From positions 186,001 through 250,000 of the forward strand of contig BBYL01000007.1 of assembly GCA_001570385.1 (NCBI GenBank): a DNA stretch of 64,000 bases, given 5' to 3'. Origin of the DNA: Microtetraspora glauca. GTDB taxonomy: Bacteria; Actinomycetota; Actinomycetes; Streptosporangiales; Streptosporangiaceae. The position numbers and the translations under genes were made by a program. Of this stretch, positions 31,326-39,890 are shown piece after piece. The notes under the pieces are model-generated. The model had not been told where the DNA came from. It worked only from the letters and a program-made list of their open reading frames with translations, and did not search any database. Every line of letters begins with the position of its first letter. Within the stretch, counting starts at the first letter, position 1.

Positions 31326-32834
31326 TCAGGTGAGGCCGCGTTCGCCGTACCAGCCGGCCAGCTTGCCCTTGCGGCTCACGGCGCGCAGGCGCTGTTCGAC
31401 GACCTGCCGCTGTGCGGCCGTGGTGACCACGAGCAACTGGTCCTCGGCCTGCAACTTGGTGGTCTCCGAGGGGACGAAGGAACGCCCGTCGCGCACGATC
31501 ATCGTCACCGCGGCGTTCGCGGGGAGCCGCAGCTCGAAGATCTCCACACCGTTCATGAGGGATCCGGGAGGGATCCGCACCTGCAGCAGGTCCGCCTTCA
31601 GCTCCTCCAGTGGCGCGGCCTCGACGTCGAGGTCCCGGGCCTCTCCCTCGGCGCTGATCCCGAGCAGCCGAGCCAGGAACGGCAGGGTCGGGCCCTGCAC
31701 CAGCGTGAAGACGATCACGATGATGAAGACCTCGTTGAACACGCCCTTGGCTCCCATCATGCCGTCCGCCCACGGGATCGTGGCCAGGACGATGGGAACC
31801 GCGCCGCGCAGGCCGGCCCAGGAGAGGAACACCTGTTCTCGCCAGGAGATCCGGTCGATACGCGTGAGCCGTAGGAGAAGCGCGCAGACGGCGACGGAGA
31901 GTGGGCGGGCGAGCAGCACGAGGACCACGCCCGCCAGCAGACCGGGGACGATCGCGTTCGGGAGCTCCGACGGGCTGGCGAGCATGCCGAGCATGACGAA
32001 GAGGCCGATCTGCGCCAGCCAGGCGGCGCCCTCCGCGAACCCCCGGGTGGCCGAACGGTGCGGCAACCGGCTGTTTCCGATGATCAGCGTCGCGAGGTAG
32101 ACGGCGAGGAAGCCGCTCGCGTGGAGTTGCACCGCCCCGGTGTACGCGAGGAACGCGACGGCCATCACGGCGATCGGATAGAGACCTGAGGCGGGCAGTG
32201 CGACCCTGCGCAGCAGGTACGCCGCCAGGGGCCCGATCGCCAACCCGACCACGGCGCCCACGGCCAGTTCGTACGTGGAGTTGACCAGGATGTCCCACGT
32301 CGACGGCATGGGCGCGGTGGGCAGGCTCAGCATCGTCACGACGATCACGGTCGGCGCGTCGTTGAAGCCCGACTCCGCCTCCAGGACCCCTGCGAGCCGT
32401 GGAGGCAGCGGAAGCCGTCGCAGCACGGAGAACACGGCCGCCGCGTCAGTCGAGGCGAGTACGGCTCCGAGCAGCAGCGACATCCGCCAGCTGAGGTCGA
32501 GCAGGCCCTGTACGGCGACCGCGAACGCGACGATGCTGACCGCGACGCCGACCGTGGCCATGACCAGAGCCGCAGGCGCGGCATGCCGTACGGACTGCCA
32601 GTTGGTCGTCAGACCACCTTCGGCGAGGATCACGGCGAGCGCGACGAGACCGAGCTGCTGGGCGAGCGCCGCGTTCTCGAAGTGGATGTGCGCGAATCCC
32701 GACTCTCCGACCAGTAGGCCGAGGCCGAGGTAGATCAGGAGGCTGGGCAGGCCGGTGCGGTGGGCGATGCGGACCGAGACGATTGCCGTGATGACGATGA
32801 TGGCGGACAGGAGCAGCCATACATTCAGCCCCAC
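31326..32834 (-). CDS. K+/H+ (or Na+/H+) antiporter, CPA1 family with TrkA-C domain
   Basis: The 502-residue protein starts with GTG after AAAGGGGGG. About twelve membrane helices include the CPA signatures LGLVALAVILAEGGLTTNWQ and ESGFNDAPTVIVV, the second with the transport aspartate. After residue 400 a cytosolic TrkA-C domain follows (GVEIFELRLPANAAVTMIV, EDQLLVVTTAAQRQVVEQRL), which binds regulatory ligands. This is the layout of NhaP2/CvrA potassium/proton antiporters. Ion choice is inferred from the family. Confidence 0.87.
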   Translation of the reverse strand: MGLNVWLLLSAIIVITAIVSVRIAHRTGLPSLLIYLGLGLLVGESGFAHIHFENAALAQQLGLVALAVILAEGGLTTNWQSVRHAAPAALVMATVGVAVSIVAFAVAVQGLLDLSWRMSLLLGAVLASTDAAAVFSVLRRLPLPPRLAGVLEAESGFNDAPTVIVVTMLSLPTAPMPSTWDILVNSTYELAVGAVVGLAIGPLAAYLLRRVALPASGLYPIAVMAVAFLAYTGAVQLHASGFLAVYLATLIIGNSRLPHRSATRGFAEGAAWLAQIGLFVMLGMLASPSELPNAIVPGLLAGVVLVLLARPLSVAVCALLLRLTRIDRISWREQVFLSWAGLRGAVPIVLATIPWADGMMGAKGVFNEVFIIVIVFTLVQGPTLPFLARLLGISAEGEARDLDVEAAPLEELKADLLQVRIPPGSLMNGVEIFELRLPANAAVTMIVRDGRSFVPSETTKLQAEDQLLVVTTAAQRQVVEQRLRAVSRKGKLAGWYGERGLT

Positions 32835-32866
32835 CTGCCCCCCTTTCGAGCTCTACGGCAGTCTCG

Positions 32867-33442
32867 TCACATTTGTCGCAATCGAATAATACCGGTCGGT
32901 AAAGCCCCAAATGCGACGCGCTGATCGTGCGACTCGGTCGGAATGTCCTCGATCAGCTCCCCTTCGTGCAGCAGCGCCACCGTGGGGACGTTGGGACCCA
33001 CTCTGGCGAGTGCGCGGTCATAGGACCCGCCGCCACGCCCGAGCCGGACCCCCGTCGAGGCGTCCACCGCGAGCGCGGGGACGATGACCAGCGCGGCGGT
33101 CCTGATCGCGTCCACGCCGCGTCGCGTGTCCACCGGCTCCATGATCCCGTAGGGACCGGGGGCGAGGGAGTCCGGACCGTCGTACACCGCCCAGTCGAGA
33201 TCATGGTCCGGCTGGAGCACCGGGAGCATGACCGTCGTCCCGTGCTTCCAGAGCGCGAAGACCAGGCCGTGGGTCGACGGCTCCGAGCCGATCGACCAGT
33301 AACACGCGACCAGCCCGGCCATCTGGACCCAGGGCTGTTCGAGGAGGTGCTCCCGGATGGCGGCGGATGACTCGCGCAGGACCTTCTCATCGAGTCCTGA
33401 CCGTGTGTTAAGAATCCGTCGCCGCAGGTTCATCTTGTCCAT
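32867..33442 (-). CDS. 5-formyltetrahydrofolate cyclo-ligase
   Basis: ATG 33442 lies after GGAGCAGG; ATG 33454 is the alternative. The 191-residue protein shows the family signatures VACYWSIGSEPSTHGLVFAL, and near the C-terminus IVPALAVDASTGVRLGRGGG followed by SYDRAL, the phosphate-binding loop. It converts 5-formyl-THF to 5,10-methenyl-THF with ATP. Its start is only 24 bases from that of galU on the other strand. Confidence 0.9.
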   Translation of the reverse strand: MDKMNLRRRILNTRSGLDEKVLRESSAAIREHLLEQPWVQMAGLVACYWSIGSEPSTHGLVFALWKHGTTVMLPVLQPDHDLDWAVYDGPDSLAPGPYGIMEPVDTRRGVDAIRTAALVIVPALAVDASTGVRLGRGGGSYDRALARVGPNVPTVALLHEGELIEDIPTESHDQRVAFGALPTGIIRLRQM

Positions 33443-33466
33443 AGCCTGCTCCATTAGTGTTCCACC

Positions 33467-34372
33467 ATGGCTGACTTTGAGAACGTAACGAAAGCCGTTG
33501 TACCGGCGGCGGGTCTCGGTACCCGATTCCTGCCCGCGACCAAGGCGACTCCCAAGGAGATGCTGCCCATCGTCGACAAGCCGGCCATTCAGTATGTCGT
33601 CGAGGAGGCGGTTTCCGCCGGTCTGCTCGACGTTCTGATGGTGACCGGCCGTAACAAGCGTTCGATCGAAGACCATTTCGACGTCGCCTACGAGCTCGAG
33701 GACGCGCTGCGCGCCAAGGGCGACGAGGAGCGCCTCTCGCAGGTCCAGGAGCCCGTCGACCTCGCCACCATGCACTACGTACGCCAGGGTGAGCCCAAGG
33801 GCCTTGGTCACGCCGTCCTGTGCGCCAAGCAGCACGTCGGCGACGAGCCGTTCGCCTGTCTGCTCGGCGACGACCTGATCGACCCCCGTGACCCGTTGCT
33901 CAAGCGCATGATCGAGGTACGCGCCACCTACGGCGGCAGCGTCATCGCCCTGATGGAGGTGCCGCGCGAGCAGGTCTCTTTGTACGGCGCGGCCGCCATC
34001 GAGGCGACCGACCAGGACGACGTGGTCCGCGTGACCGACCTGGTGGAGAAGCCGCCGGCCGACGAGGCGCCGTCCAACTGGGCCGTCATCGGCCGTTACG
34101 TGATCGACCCGGCCGTCTTCGAGGTTCTGGAGAACACTCCGCCCGGCCGTGGCGGCGAGATCCAGCTCACCGACGCCCTGCGCACGCTGGCCTCCCGCGG
34201 CACGAGCGAGGGCGGCCCGGTCCACGGCGTGCTGTTCCGCGGCCGCCGTTACGACACCGGAAACAAGCTCGACTACCTGCGCACGGTCGTCCAGTTCGCG
34301 GCCGGCCGCGAAGACCTGGCGCCCGAGTTCATCCCTTGGCTGCGGGAGTTCCTCGACCAGGCGGGATCCTAG
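33467..34372 (+). CDS. galU: UTP-glucose-1-phosphate uridylyltransferase
   Basis: The 301-residue protein has the nucleotidyltransferase motif VVPAAGLGTRFLPATKATPK near residue 12, then KPAIQYVVEEAV, GDDLID and VEKPPADEAPSNWAVIGRYV. It makes UDP-glucose for wall glycans and polysaccharides. It opens a same-strand series galU-moeA-moaC-mog-rimJ-glpR. No ribosome binding site is evident within the 24-bp divergent gap, so initiation may be leaderless. Confidence 0.94.
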   Translation: MADFENVTKAVVPAAGLGTRFLPATKATPKEMLPIVDKPAIQYVVEEAVSAGLLDVLMVTGRNKRSIEDHFDVAYELEDALRAKGDEERLSQVQEPVDLATMHYVRQGEPKGLGHAVLCAKQHVGDEPFACLLGDDLIDPRDPLLKRMIEVRATYGGSVIALMEVPREQVSLYGAAAIEATDQDDVVRVTDLVEKPPADEAPSNWAVIGRYVIDPAVFEVLENTPPGRGGEIQLTDALRTLASRGTSEGGPVHGVLFRGRRYDTGNKLDYLRTVVQFAAGREDLAPEFIPWLREFLDQAGS

Positions 34373-34376
34373 AAGT

Positions 34377-35561
34377 ATGAAATCGGTTGATCGGCACCTG
34401 ACCGACATCCTCGCGACCGTGCAGCCGCTGGCCCCGCTTGAGGTCGACCTCGAGCGGGCGCACGGCACGGTGCTCGCCGAGGACGTCGCATCGCCAGTGG
34501 CGCTTCCCCCCTTCGACAACTCGGCCATGGACGGCTATGCCGTACGCGCGGCGGACGTGGCCGGCGCGCCGGTCGTGCTCCCGGTGATCGAGGACGTGGC
34601 GGCGGGGGACAGCGAGCTGCGCGCGATGGGGCCGGGCATGGTCACGCGCATCATGACCGGCGCGCCCGTGCCCGCGGGTGCCGACGCCGTCGTCCCCGTC
34701 GAGTGGACCGACGGCGGCACGGTCAGGGTCACCGTTCATCGGCCGGCCCCTGCGGGCAACGCCATCCGGCGCGCCGGTGAGGACGTGCACGCGGGTGAGA
34801 TCGTGCTGCGCGAAGGCAGCGTGATCGGGCCGGCCCAGCTCGGCATCCTGGCCGGGGTCGGGCGCCGCCGCGTGCTGGTACGGCCCCGGCCCCGGGTCGT
34901 CGTGATCTCCACCGGAGCCGAGCTGGCCGAGCCGGGCACATCGCTGGGCCACGGCCAGATCTGGGAGTCCAACAGCTTCATGCTCGCGGCCGCCGTACAG
35001 GAGGCCGGGGGAGAGGTGTTCCGCGCCGGAGCCGTGACGGACGACCCGCAGCGGTTCCTGAGCGCGCTGGAGGCCCAGCTCGTCCGAGCCGACGCCGTGA
35101 TCACCAGTGGCGGCGTCTCCATGGGCGCGTACGAACCGGTCAAGGAGGCCCTGGCCCCGCTCGGCAAGGTCGTCTTCGAGAAGGTCGCCATGCAGCCGGG
35201 GATGCCCCAGGGCTTCGGAGTGGTCGGCGACGACGACGTGCCGATCTTCACACTGCCCGGCAATCCGGTCTCGTCCTTCGTGTCGTTCGTGCTCTTCGTC
35301 GAACCGGCGCTGCGCAAGATGCGCGGCCTCCCCGAAGGGCCGCCCCGGACGGTGAGAGCGACCACCACGGCCTACCTGCGCTCCCCCGCGGGGAAACGGT
35401 CCTACCTGCGCGCCGTGCTGTCGGGGGAGACGGTGGCCCCGGTCGTCGGGCAGGGGTCGCACCAGCTCGCCGCGCTCGCGTCCGCCAACGCCCTCGTCGT
35501 CGTGCCCGAAGAGGTGACCGAGCTCCCCGAGGGAGCCGAAGTGGAGGTGATCCCGCTGTGA
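34377..35561 (+). CDS. moeA: MoeA/gephyrin-like molybdotransferase (probable Glp)
   Basis: The 394-residue protein has the MoeA architecture: ALPPFDNSAMDGYAVRAADV near residue 42, IMTGAPVPAGADAVVPVEWT, VVVISTGAEL, the MoCF motif VITSGGVSMGAYEPVKEAL near 240, and GNPVSSFVSFVLFVEP. MoeA inserts molybdate into adenylated molybdopterin. In many actinobacteria the copy between galU and rimJ-glpR is Glp, a gephyrin-like divisome protein that binds FtsZ and the membrane receptor GlpR. The presence of glpR at 37384 suggests that role here, while the following moaC and mog keep the enzymatic role possible. Confidence 0.9.
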   Translation: MKSVDRHLTDILATVQPLAPLEVDLERAHGTVLAEDVASPVALPPFDNSAMDGYAVRAADVAGAPVVLPVIEDVAAGDSELRAMGPGMVTRIMTGAPVPAGADAVVPVEWTDGGTVRVTVHRPAPAGNAIRRAGEDVHAGEIVLREGSVIGPAQLGILAGVGRRRVLVRPRPRVVVISTGAELAEPGTSLGHGQIWESNSFMLAAAVQEAGGEVFRAGAVTDDPQRFLSALEAQLVRADAVITSGGVSMGAYEPVKEALAPLGKVVFEKVAMQPGMPQGFGVVGDDDVPIFTLPGNPVSSFVSFVLFVEPALRKMRGLPEGPPRTVRATTTAYLRSPAGKRSYLRAVLSGETVAPVVGQGSHQLAALASANALVVVPEEVTELPEGAEVEVIPL

Positions 35562-36031
35562 GCGACGAACTGACGCACATCGACGAAACCGGCGCCGCCC
35601 GCATGGTGGACGTCTCAGCGAAGGACGTCAGCGTCCGTACGGCGACCGCCACCGGACGCGTCCTGCTCGCCGCCCCCGCCGTGGCCGCGCTCCGCGCCGG
35701 TGACGTGCCCAAGGGTGACGCCCTCGGCGTGGCCAGGATCGCCGGGATCATGGGCGCCAAGCGCACTCCCGACCTCATCCCGCTCTGCCATCCGATCGCC
35801 GTACAGGGCGTCGAGGTCGTGCTCGACGTCGTCGACACGGGCGTGGAGATCACCGCCCGGGTCAAGACCGCCGACCGCACCGGTGTCGAGATGGAGGCGC
35901 TGACCGCGGTCACGGTCGCGGCCCTGGCCCTGATCGACATGGTCAAGGCCGTCGATCCCGCGGCCGTCATCACGGGCGTGCGCGTCGAGGAGAAGACCGG
36001 CGGCAAGACCGGTGTCTGGACCCGTCCGTGA
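35558..36031 (+). CDS. moaC: Cyclic pyranopterin monophosphate synthase MoaC
   Basis: The 157-residue protein has MVDVSAKDVSVRTATATG, GIMGAKRTPDLIPLCHPI with the catalytic region, and TGVEMEALTAVTVAALALID with MVKAVDP after it. It makes cPMP in molybdenum cofactor synthesis. GTG 35558 overlaps the moeA stop, and its own stop overlaps mog. Confidence 0.94.
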   Translation: MSDELTHIDETGAARMVDVSAKDVSVRTATATGRVLLAAPAVAALRAGDVPKGDALGVARIAGIMGAKRTPDLIPLCHPIAVQGVEVVLDVVDTGVEITARVKTADRTGVEMEALTAVTVAALALIDMVKAVDPAAVITGVRVEEKTGGKTGVWTRP

Positions 36032-36504
36032 GAGCGCTCGTGATCACGGTCTCGAACCGCGCGTCCGCCGGGATCTACGAGGACACCTCGGGGCCGTTGC
36101 TGGCGCGGCTGCTCCTGGAGACCGGCTGCGACACCGTGGACGGCCCCAAGGTCGTCCCCGACGGCGAGCCGGTCGAGGCGGCCCTTCGACAGGGGGTCGG
36201 CGACGGCTACGACGTCATCGTGACGACCGGCGGCACGGGCCTCACCCCCCTGGATCTCACGCCCGAGATGACGCGCCGCGTCCTCGACCGTGAGATCCCC
36301 GGCATCGCGGAGGCCGTACGCCAGGTGAACAGGGAGAAGGTGCCCGCCTCGATCCTGTCCCGCGGGCTGGCCGGCCAGGCGGGATCCACTTTGATCGTCA
36401 ACCTGCCCGGCTCCTCGGGCGGCGTACGTGACGGGATGGCGGTGCTCGCCCCGATCCTGGGGCACGCCGTCGACCAGATCCGGGGCGGTGACCACCGCAG
36501 ATGA
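36028..36504 (+). CDS. mog: MogA/MoaB molybdopterin adenylyltransferase
   Basis: The 158-residue protein has the MoCF-binding motifs VITVSNRASAGIYEDTSGPL, IVTTGGTGLTPLDLTPEMTR and LSRGLAGQAGSTLIVNLPGS. It adenylates molybdopterin before metal insertion. It starts with GTG overlapping moaC by four bases. Confidence 0.92.
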   Translation: MRALVITVSNRASAGIYEDTSGPLLARLLLETGCDTVDGPKVVPDGEPVEAALRQGVGDGYDVIVTTGGTGLTPLDLTPEMTRRVLDREIPGIAEAVRQVNREKVPASILSRGLAGQAGSTLIVNLPGSSGGVRDGMAVLAPILGHAVDQIRGGDHRR

Positions 36505-36559
36505 CGGGGTTCGGGGACCGGCGTGGCGCGGCGGAGGACTTCCGGGAGATGATTGACGC

Positions 36560-37207
36560 GTGGATCGACTTCGCGGCTGGCCGGCGGCCCTGACCGAGGG
36601 GCCCGTCGGACTCCGGCCCCTGCGGTTGCGTGACGTCCGTGCCTGGCGTGAGACCCGGCTGCGCAACGCCGACTGGCTTCGGCCCTGGGAGCCGAGCAAC
36701 CCCGAGACGCCGCTGTTCAGGACCGGCCTCGGGCCGTACGTCTCGATGGTGGGCACGTTGCGGCGCGAGGCGCGGCAGGGGCTCGCCCTGCCCTGGGTGG
36801 TCACCTACCAGGGAGCGTTCGCCGGGCAGCTCACTGTGGGCGCCGTCGTCTGGGGTTCCGCCCGGTCCGCCCAGGTCGGTTACTGGGTGGACGGCGCGCT
36901 CGCCGGGCGCGGCATCATCCCGACCGCGCTGGCCATGGCCGTCGACCACTGCTTCTTCACCACGGGACTGCACCGCCTGGAGGCGAACATCCGCCCGGAG
37001 AACCACGCGAGCCGCAGGGTGGTCGAGAAGCTCGGCTTCCGGGAGGAGGGCGTCCGCCGGCGCCAGCTCCACATCGACGGCGCCTGGCGCGACCACATCT
37101 GCTACGCGCTGACGGTCGAGGACGTCCCGCGCGGCCTCCTCGTCCAGTGGCGCCGCGCCCGCGAGGCGGCGGCGTCCAGGCGCACGGAGACGACCCCGGG
37201 ACAGTGA
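36560..37207 (+). CDS. GNAT acetyltransferase, RimJ/RimL-like
   Basis: The 215-residue protein reads VGLRPLRLRDVRAWRETRLR at the start, then QVGYWVDGALAGRGIIPTAL near residue 113 (the acetyl-CoA loop), and HRLEANIRPENHASRRVVEK with LGFREEG. This matches RimJ-type N-terminal acetyltransferases. The gene lies in the conserved actinobacterial galU-moeA/glp-rimJ-glpR order, so its substrate may be a protein N-terminus. It starts with GTG. Confidence 0.87.
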   Translation: MDRLRGWPAALTEGPVGLRPLRLRDVRAWRETRLRNADWLRPWEPSNPETPLFRTGLGPYVSMVGTLRREARQGLALPWVVTYQGAFAGQLTVGAVVWGSARSAQVGYWVDGALAGRGIIPTALAMAVDHCFFTTGLHRLEANIRPENHASRRVVEKLGFREEGVRRRQLHIDGAWRDHICYALTVEDVPRGLLVQWRRAREAAASRRTETTPGQ

Positions 37208-37383
37208 GCGCTTCCCGGTGACTACGCACCGGGATCGAATTACATGAACAGCTTTGACGATCTCGCGACACACCGCATCGAATGCTCGTCAATCAGTGAC
37301 ACGCAGTCTTACGGTGCGTGACGTGAGCACATCTCAGACGCCCAGAGTCCGCAGGTGTGCTCGGCATCTCCGGAGGTGGTCGC

Positions 37384-38184
37384 ATGGGTAGCGTCCTCCT
37401 CTACCTCGCCATCGTCGTCATGTGGCTCGGCGTCCTGCTGCCCATGTGGCTGCGCAGGGACAAGCACGCCATCGACGACCTTTACGAGGACGAGCTCGCA
37501 GAGCTCGCCGAGCCAGGGGATCCTGCGGATTCCGCGGAGCCCGCGGCCGACGCGGACACGGTCGTCGAGAGACCGCGCGCGGAGTCCTCGGAGGCTTCCG
37601 ACGCTCCCCTCACGGTCCCGCTCGCGGCTCCGGTCGCGGAGCGCGAGGCCGAGAGGTCCGGCGGCGCCGCCAGGGCCACCGAATCCGCGTCGGGCGAGGG
37701 CGCGCCCGCCGAGAGAGGCGCCACAGGTAAGGCGGAGGGTGCCGAGTCCGCCTCACCGACCGCCGCGGGAGCCCCTCGGGGCCCCGAGGACCGGGCGGCG
37801 CGGATGCGTCGCGCCGAGCGGAGGCGCCGGGCGATCATCGTCGCACGTCGCCGCAGGAGGCTGCTCTGGAGCATCCTTCTCATCATCGCCTCCACCGTCA
37901 CCGCCGCCGTCAGGGTCGTGCCCTGGTGGGCCGTCACGCCGTCGGCGGTCCTCCTCGTCGGGTACCTCGCCGTGCTGCGCGTCGCCGTACGCGTGGACGT
38001 GGAGCGGCGTGAACTGGCCGCCAAGGCGCGGGCGGAGCGGATCGAGAGGCAGCGTGCGCGCCGTCGCGCCATCGAGGCCAAGGCGCGTGAGGCGGAGATC
38101 ATCATGCTCGAGGCGCGCAAGCGGGTTCAGGTCTTCGACCAGTACTCCGACCAGTTCACCGACAGGCGGGCGGTCGGTGATTGA
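37384..38184 (+). CDS. Divisome membrane protein GlpR/SepX family
   Basis: ATG 37384 after GGAGGTGG gives 266 residues. There is one N-terminal membrane helix (LLYLAIVVMWLGVLLPMWL), then a long acidic Ala/Glu/Pro-rich disordered region. A basic stretch and two adjacent membrane helices lie at about 163-205, and a charged coiled-coil tail ends the protein. This topology and the galU-moeA-rimJ neighbourhood identify SepX/GlpR, the membrane receptor of the gephyrin-like Glp, which supports septation in Streptomyces and Corynebacterium. The interaction is inferred from family and synteny. Confidence 0.8.
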   Translation: MGSVLLYLAIVVMWLGVLLPMWLRRDKHAIDDLYEDELAELAEPGDPADSAEPAADADTVVERPRAESSEASDAPLTVPLAAPVAEREAERSGGAARATESASGEGAPAERGATGKAEGAESASPTAAGAPRGPEDRAARMRRAERRRRAIIVARRRRRLLWSILLIIASTVTAAVRVVPWWAVTPSAVLLVGYLAVLRVAVRVDVERRELAAKARAERIERQRARRRAIEAKAREAEIIMLEARKRVQVFDQYSDQFTDRRAVGD

Positions 38185-38233
38185 TCAGATGGCGCGAGGA
38201 GCCTCGAATGTTTGCTAACCTAGTCGAGGCATT

Positions 38234-38310
38234 GGGGCTATAGCGCAGTCCGGTAGCGCACTTCGTTCGCATCGAAGGGGTCTGGGGTTCAAATCCCCAT
38301 AGCTCCACCA
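38234..38310 (+). tRNA. tRNA-Ala (CGC)
   Basis: The 77-base gene includes an encoded CCA (38308-38310). Acceptor GGGGCTA pairs with TAGCTCC and contains the G3-T70 pair that identifies alanine tRNA. The anticodon loop TTCGCAT gives CGC, and the T arm has GGTTCAAATCC. Its 3' half is the attachment site of the 13-kb element. Confidence 0.95.
38266..38310 (+). other. attL core (45 bp)
   Basis: It is identical to 51515-51559. It spans the anticodon loop, T arm and acceptor end with CCA, so the tRNA stays functional after integration. Confidence 0.9.
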
Positions 38311-38314
38311 GGCC

Positions 38315-38350
38315 AGAGGCCGGTTCCGCTCAGCGGGACCGGCCTCTTTG
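38315..38350 (+). terminator. Terminator after tRNA-Ala
   Basis: AGAGGCCGGT (38315-38324) pairs with ACCGGCCTCT (38338-38347), and the stem continues inward to about 15 bp with one wobble pair. TTT follows. Nearly the same hairpin follows attR, and a diverged one lies at 51739-51766. Confidence 0.85.
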
Positions 38351-38375
38351 ATCTTCTGGGTGACTAACTGAGTGA

Positions 38376-39527
38376 CTACGGCTTGAAGATGTCATCCATC
38401 GCTTCGGCACCCTCCAGGAGCATCGGCCGGAGCTGCTTGCGGTAAACGGTCTCGGTCACCCTCGTGTTGCTGTGGCCGACGAGACGAGAGATGTTCTCGA
38501 TCGGGACTCCGCTGTCGGACATCAGCGACACGAAGCTGTGGCGCATCTCTCGGGGAGTCCACTCCTTTTCGCTCAGCCCTGCCTTCTTGAGAACCTTCCG
38601 GAACGCGCGCCGCACGTTGTGCGCGTCCAGTTCGGTGCCCACCGCCGACGCGAAGACGAGATCCCGATCCTTCCATCGCTCACCAGCCGCTTTCCGGCTC
38701 ACTGCCTGGCGCTCACGATGGCTGAGAAGGGCGTCCACGCAGCGTTTCGGCAGGGCGAGGGTTCGGCGAGACTTCTCCGTCTTCGTGTCCCCACCGGCCC
38801 GTACAGAGCGCCAGACCATGATGGAAGGCGGTACAGGGGGCTCAGCGTCCGGCTTCCCTTCCAGGTCCACGTGATCCCACGTGAGCGCCCGCAACTCCTC
38901 AGTCCGCGCCCCAATGAGCAGCGACAACACGATGTAGGCGTGCAGCGACGTCCCTTCGGACGCGGTGAGTACAGCTTCCGCTTGGTCAAGCGTTAGCGAC
39001 TTGGACGGGCGGCCCTCGCGTCCCTTCGGGATCTCGCAGAGCAGTACGACGTTCCGCTTTACCTTGTCGCGAGCCTGAGCGCGAGAGACAGCCCGTACGA
39101 GGATGGAACGCACCTCGCGTAGCGTCCGTGTGCTCAGCTCCTTGGCCTTCTCGGCTAGCCAGCGGTCAACGTCATCAGCCGACAGTCTTATGAGCTTGGC
39201 GGCCCCCAGGCTCGGAATGATGTGCTTGTTCGCGAGGATCGTGCATTTCTCGACGGTGGCCGCGTCGCGACCACTGAGACCGAACTCCAGCCAGTTCCGC
39301 ACGGTGTCCGCCACGGTGTACCCGGTCGAGGAGACGAGGAGCCCGTCTTCGTAGTCCCGGATGATGTCCTTGAGCTTGTTCTTGGCCTCGGTCTTCGTCT
39401 TGCCGCTGGCCTTCTTCACGATCCGCTTGCCTGCCGGGGTGTAGCCCACGGTCAGGGACGCGATCCAGCGTTGACGGGACTCGTCCCAGTGCAGTCCGCC
39501 GTCCCCGCGGCTTCTCCGCTTGGTCAT
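38376..39527 (-). CDS. int: Tyrosine recombinase integrase
   Basis: The 383-residue protein has an N-terminal arm-binding part (WDESRQRWIASLTVGY), a SAM-like core-binding domain (about 70-160) and the catalytic domain. Catalytic residues are visible: Arg in GARTEELRAL near 208, a Lys in TKTEKSRRTLAL, the box-II REMRHSFVS near 329, His in LVGHSNTRVTETVY near 352 and Tyr near 361. It integrates the element at tRNA-Ala. The gene ends 65 bases from attL and overlaps xis by four bases. Confidence 0.95.
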   Translation of the reverse strand: MTKRRSRGDGGLHWDESRQRWIASLTVGYTPAGKRIVKKASGKTKTEAKNKLKDIIRDYEDGLLVSSTGYTVADTVRNWLEFGLSGRDAATVEKCTILANKHIIPSLGAAKLIRLSADDVDRWLAEKAKELSTRTLREVRSILVRAVSRAQARDKVKRNVVLLCEIPKGREGRPSKSLTLDQAEAVLTASEGTSLHAYIVLSLLIGARTEELRALTWDHVDLEGKPDAEPPVPPSIMVWRSVRAGGDTKTEKSRRTLALPKRCVDALLSHRERQAVSRKAAGERWKDRDLVFASAVGTELDAHNVRRAFRKVLKKAGLSEKEWTPREMRHSFVSLMSDSGVPIENISRLVGHSNTRVTETVYRKQLRPMLLEGAEAMDDIFKP

Positions 39528-39733
39528 GCAGCCTCCCTCTCCAAGAGGGTGATGTAGTCACGGATCGCGGTTGCGGGGATGAGCCGGGCGCGGCCCTGCT
39601 TGACCGAGCGCAGGCGGCCCGCGCGTAACTGCTCGTAGATGAGACTGCGGCTCAGCTTGAGCAGCCGCATGGCGTCGGGGATGCGGTACAGCTCCAGGTC
39701 GTTCGGCTGGTTGTCCATCGTGTCGATGGTCAT
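39524..39733 (-). CDS. xis: Excisionase-type helix-turn-helix protein
   Basis: The 69-residue protein has a MerR/excisionase-like winged helix: YRIPDAMRLLKLSRSLIYEQ then LRAGRLRSVKQGRARLIP. It starts after GAGGAGAACACC and overlaps int. It should direct excision with the integrase. Confidence 0.88.
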   Translation of the reverse strand: MTIDTMDNQPNDLELYRIPDAMRLLKLSRSLIYEQLRAGRLRSVKQGRARLIPATAIRDYITLLEREAA

Positions 39734-39818
39734 GTTGGGGTGTTCTCCTCATCGGAAGGTGTGTCGGCCGGGCGGCTCTGTGGTGCTTGTGGCGCGTTCT
39801 GAGGGGGGTAGCCGTACC

Positions 39819-39890
39819 AGCCGTCCCAGGACCATTTCCGCAGATCAGCCCTGGGACGGCTTTTTCGGTGGGACGGCTCAAGCCGTCCCA
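39819..39890. terminator. Double hairpin at the end of the replication-transfer operon
   Basis: AGCCGTCCCAGG (39819-39830) pairs with CCTGGGACGGCT (39850-39861), followed by TTTTT in the plus direction. TGGGACGGCT (39869-39878) pairs with AGCCGTCCCA (39881-39890) and overlaps the stop of the leftward DUF3631 gene. The four copies of one word in alternating orientation can form several structures, and probably separate the long operon from xis-int. Confidence 0.65.

Noticed and set aside
34377-35561. A second, separate glp gene
   Set aside because: Only one MoeA-type gene is present in the window; whether it acts as MoeA or Glp is left open.
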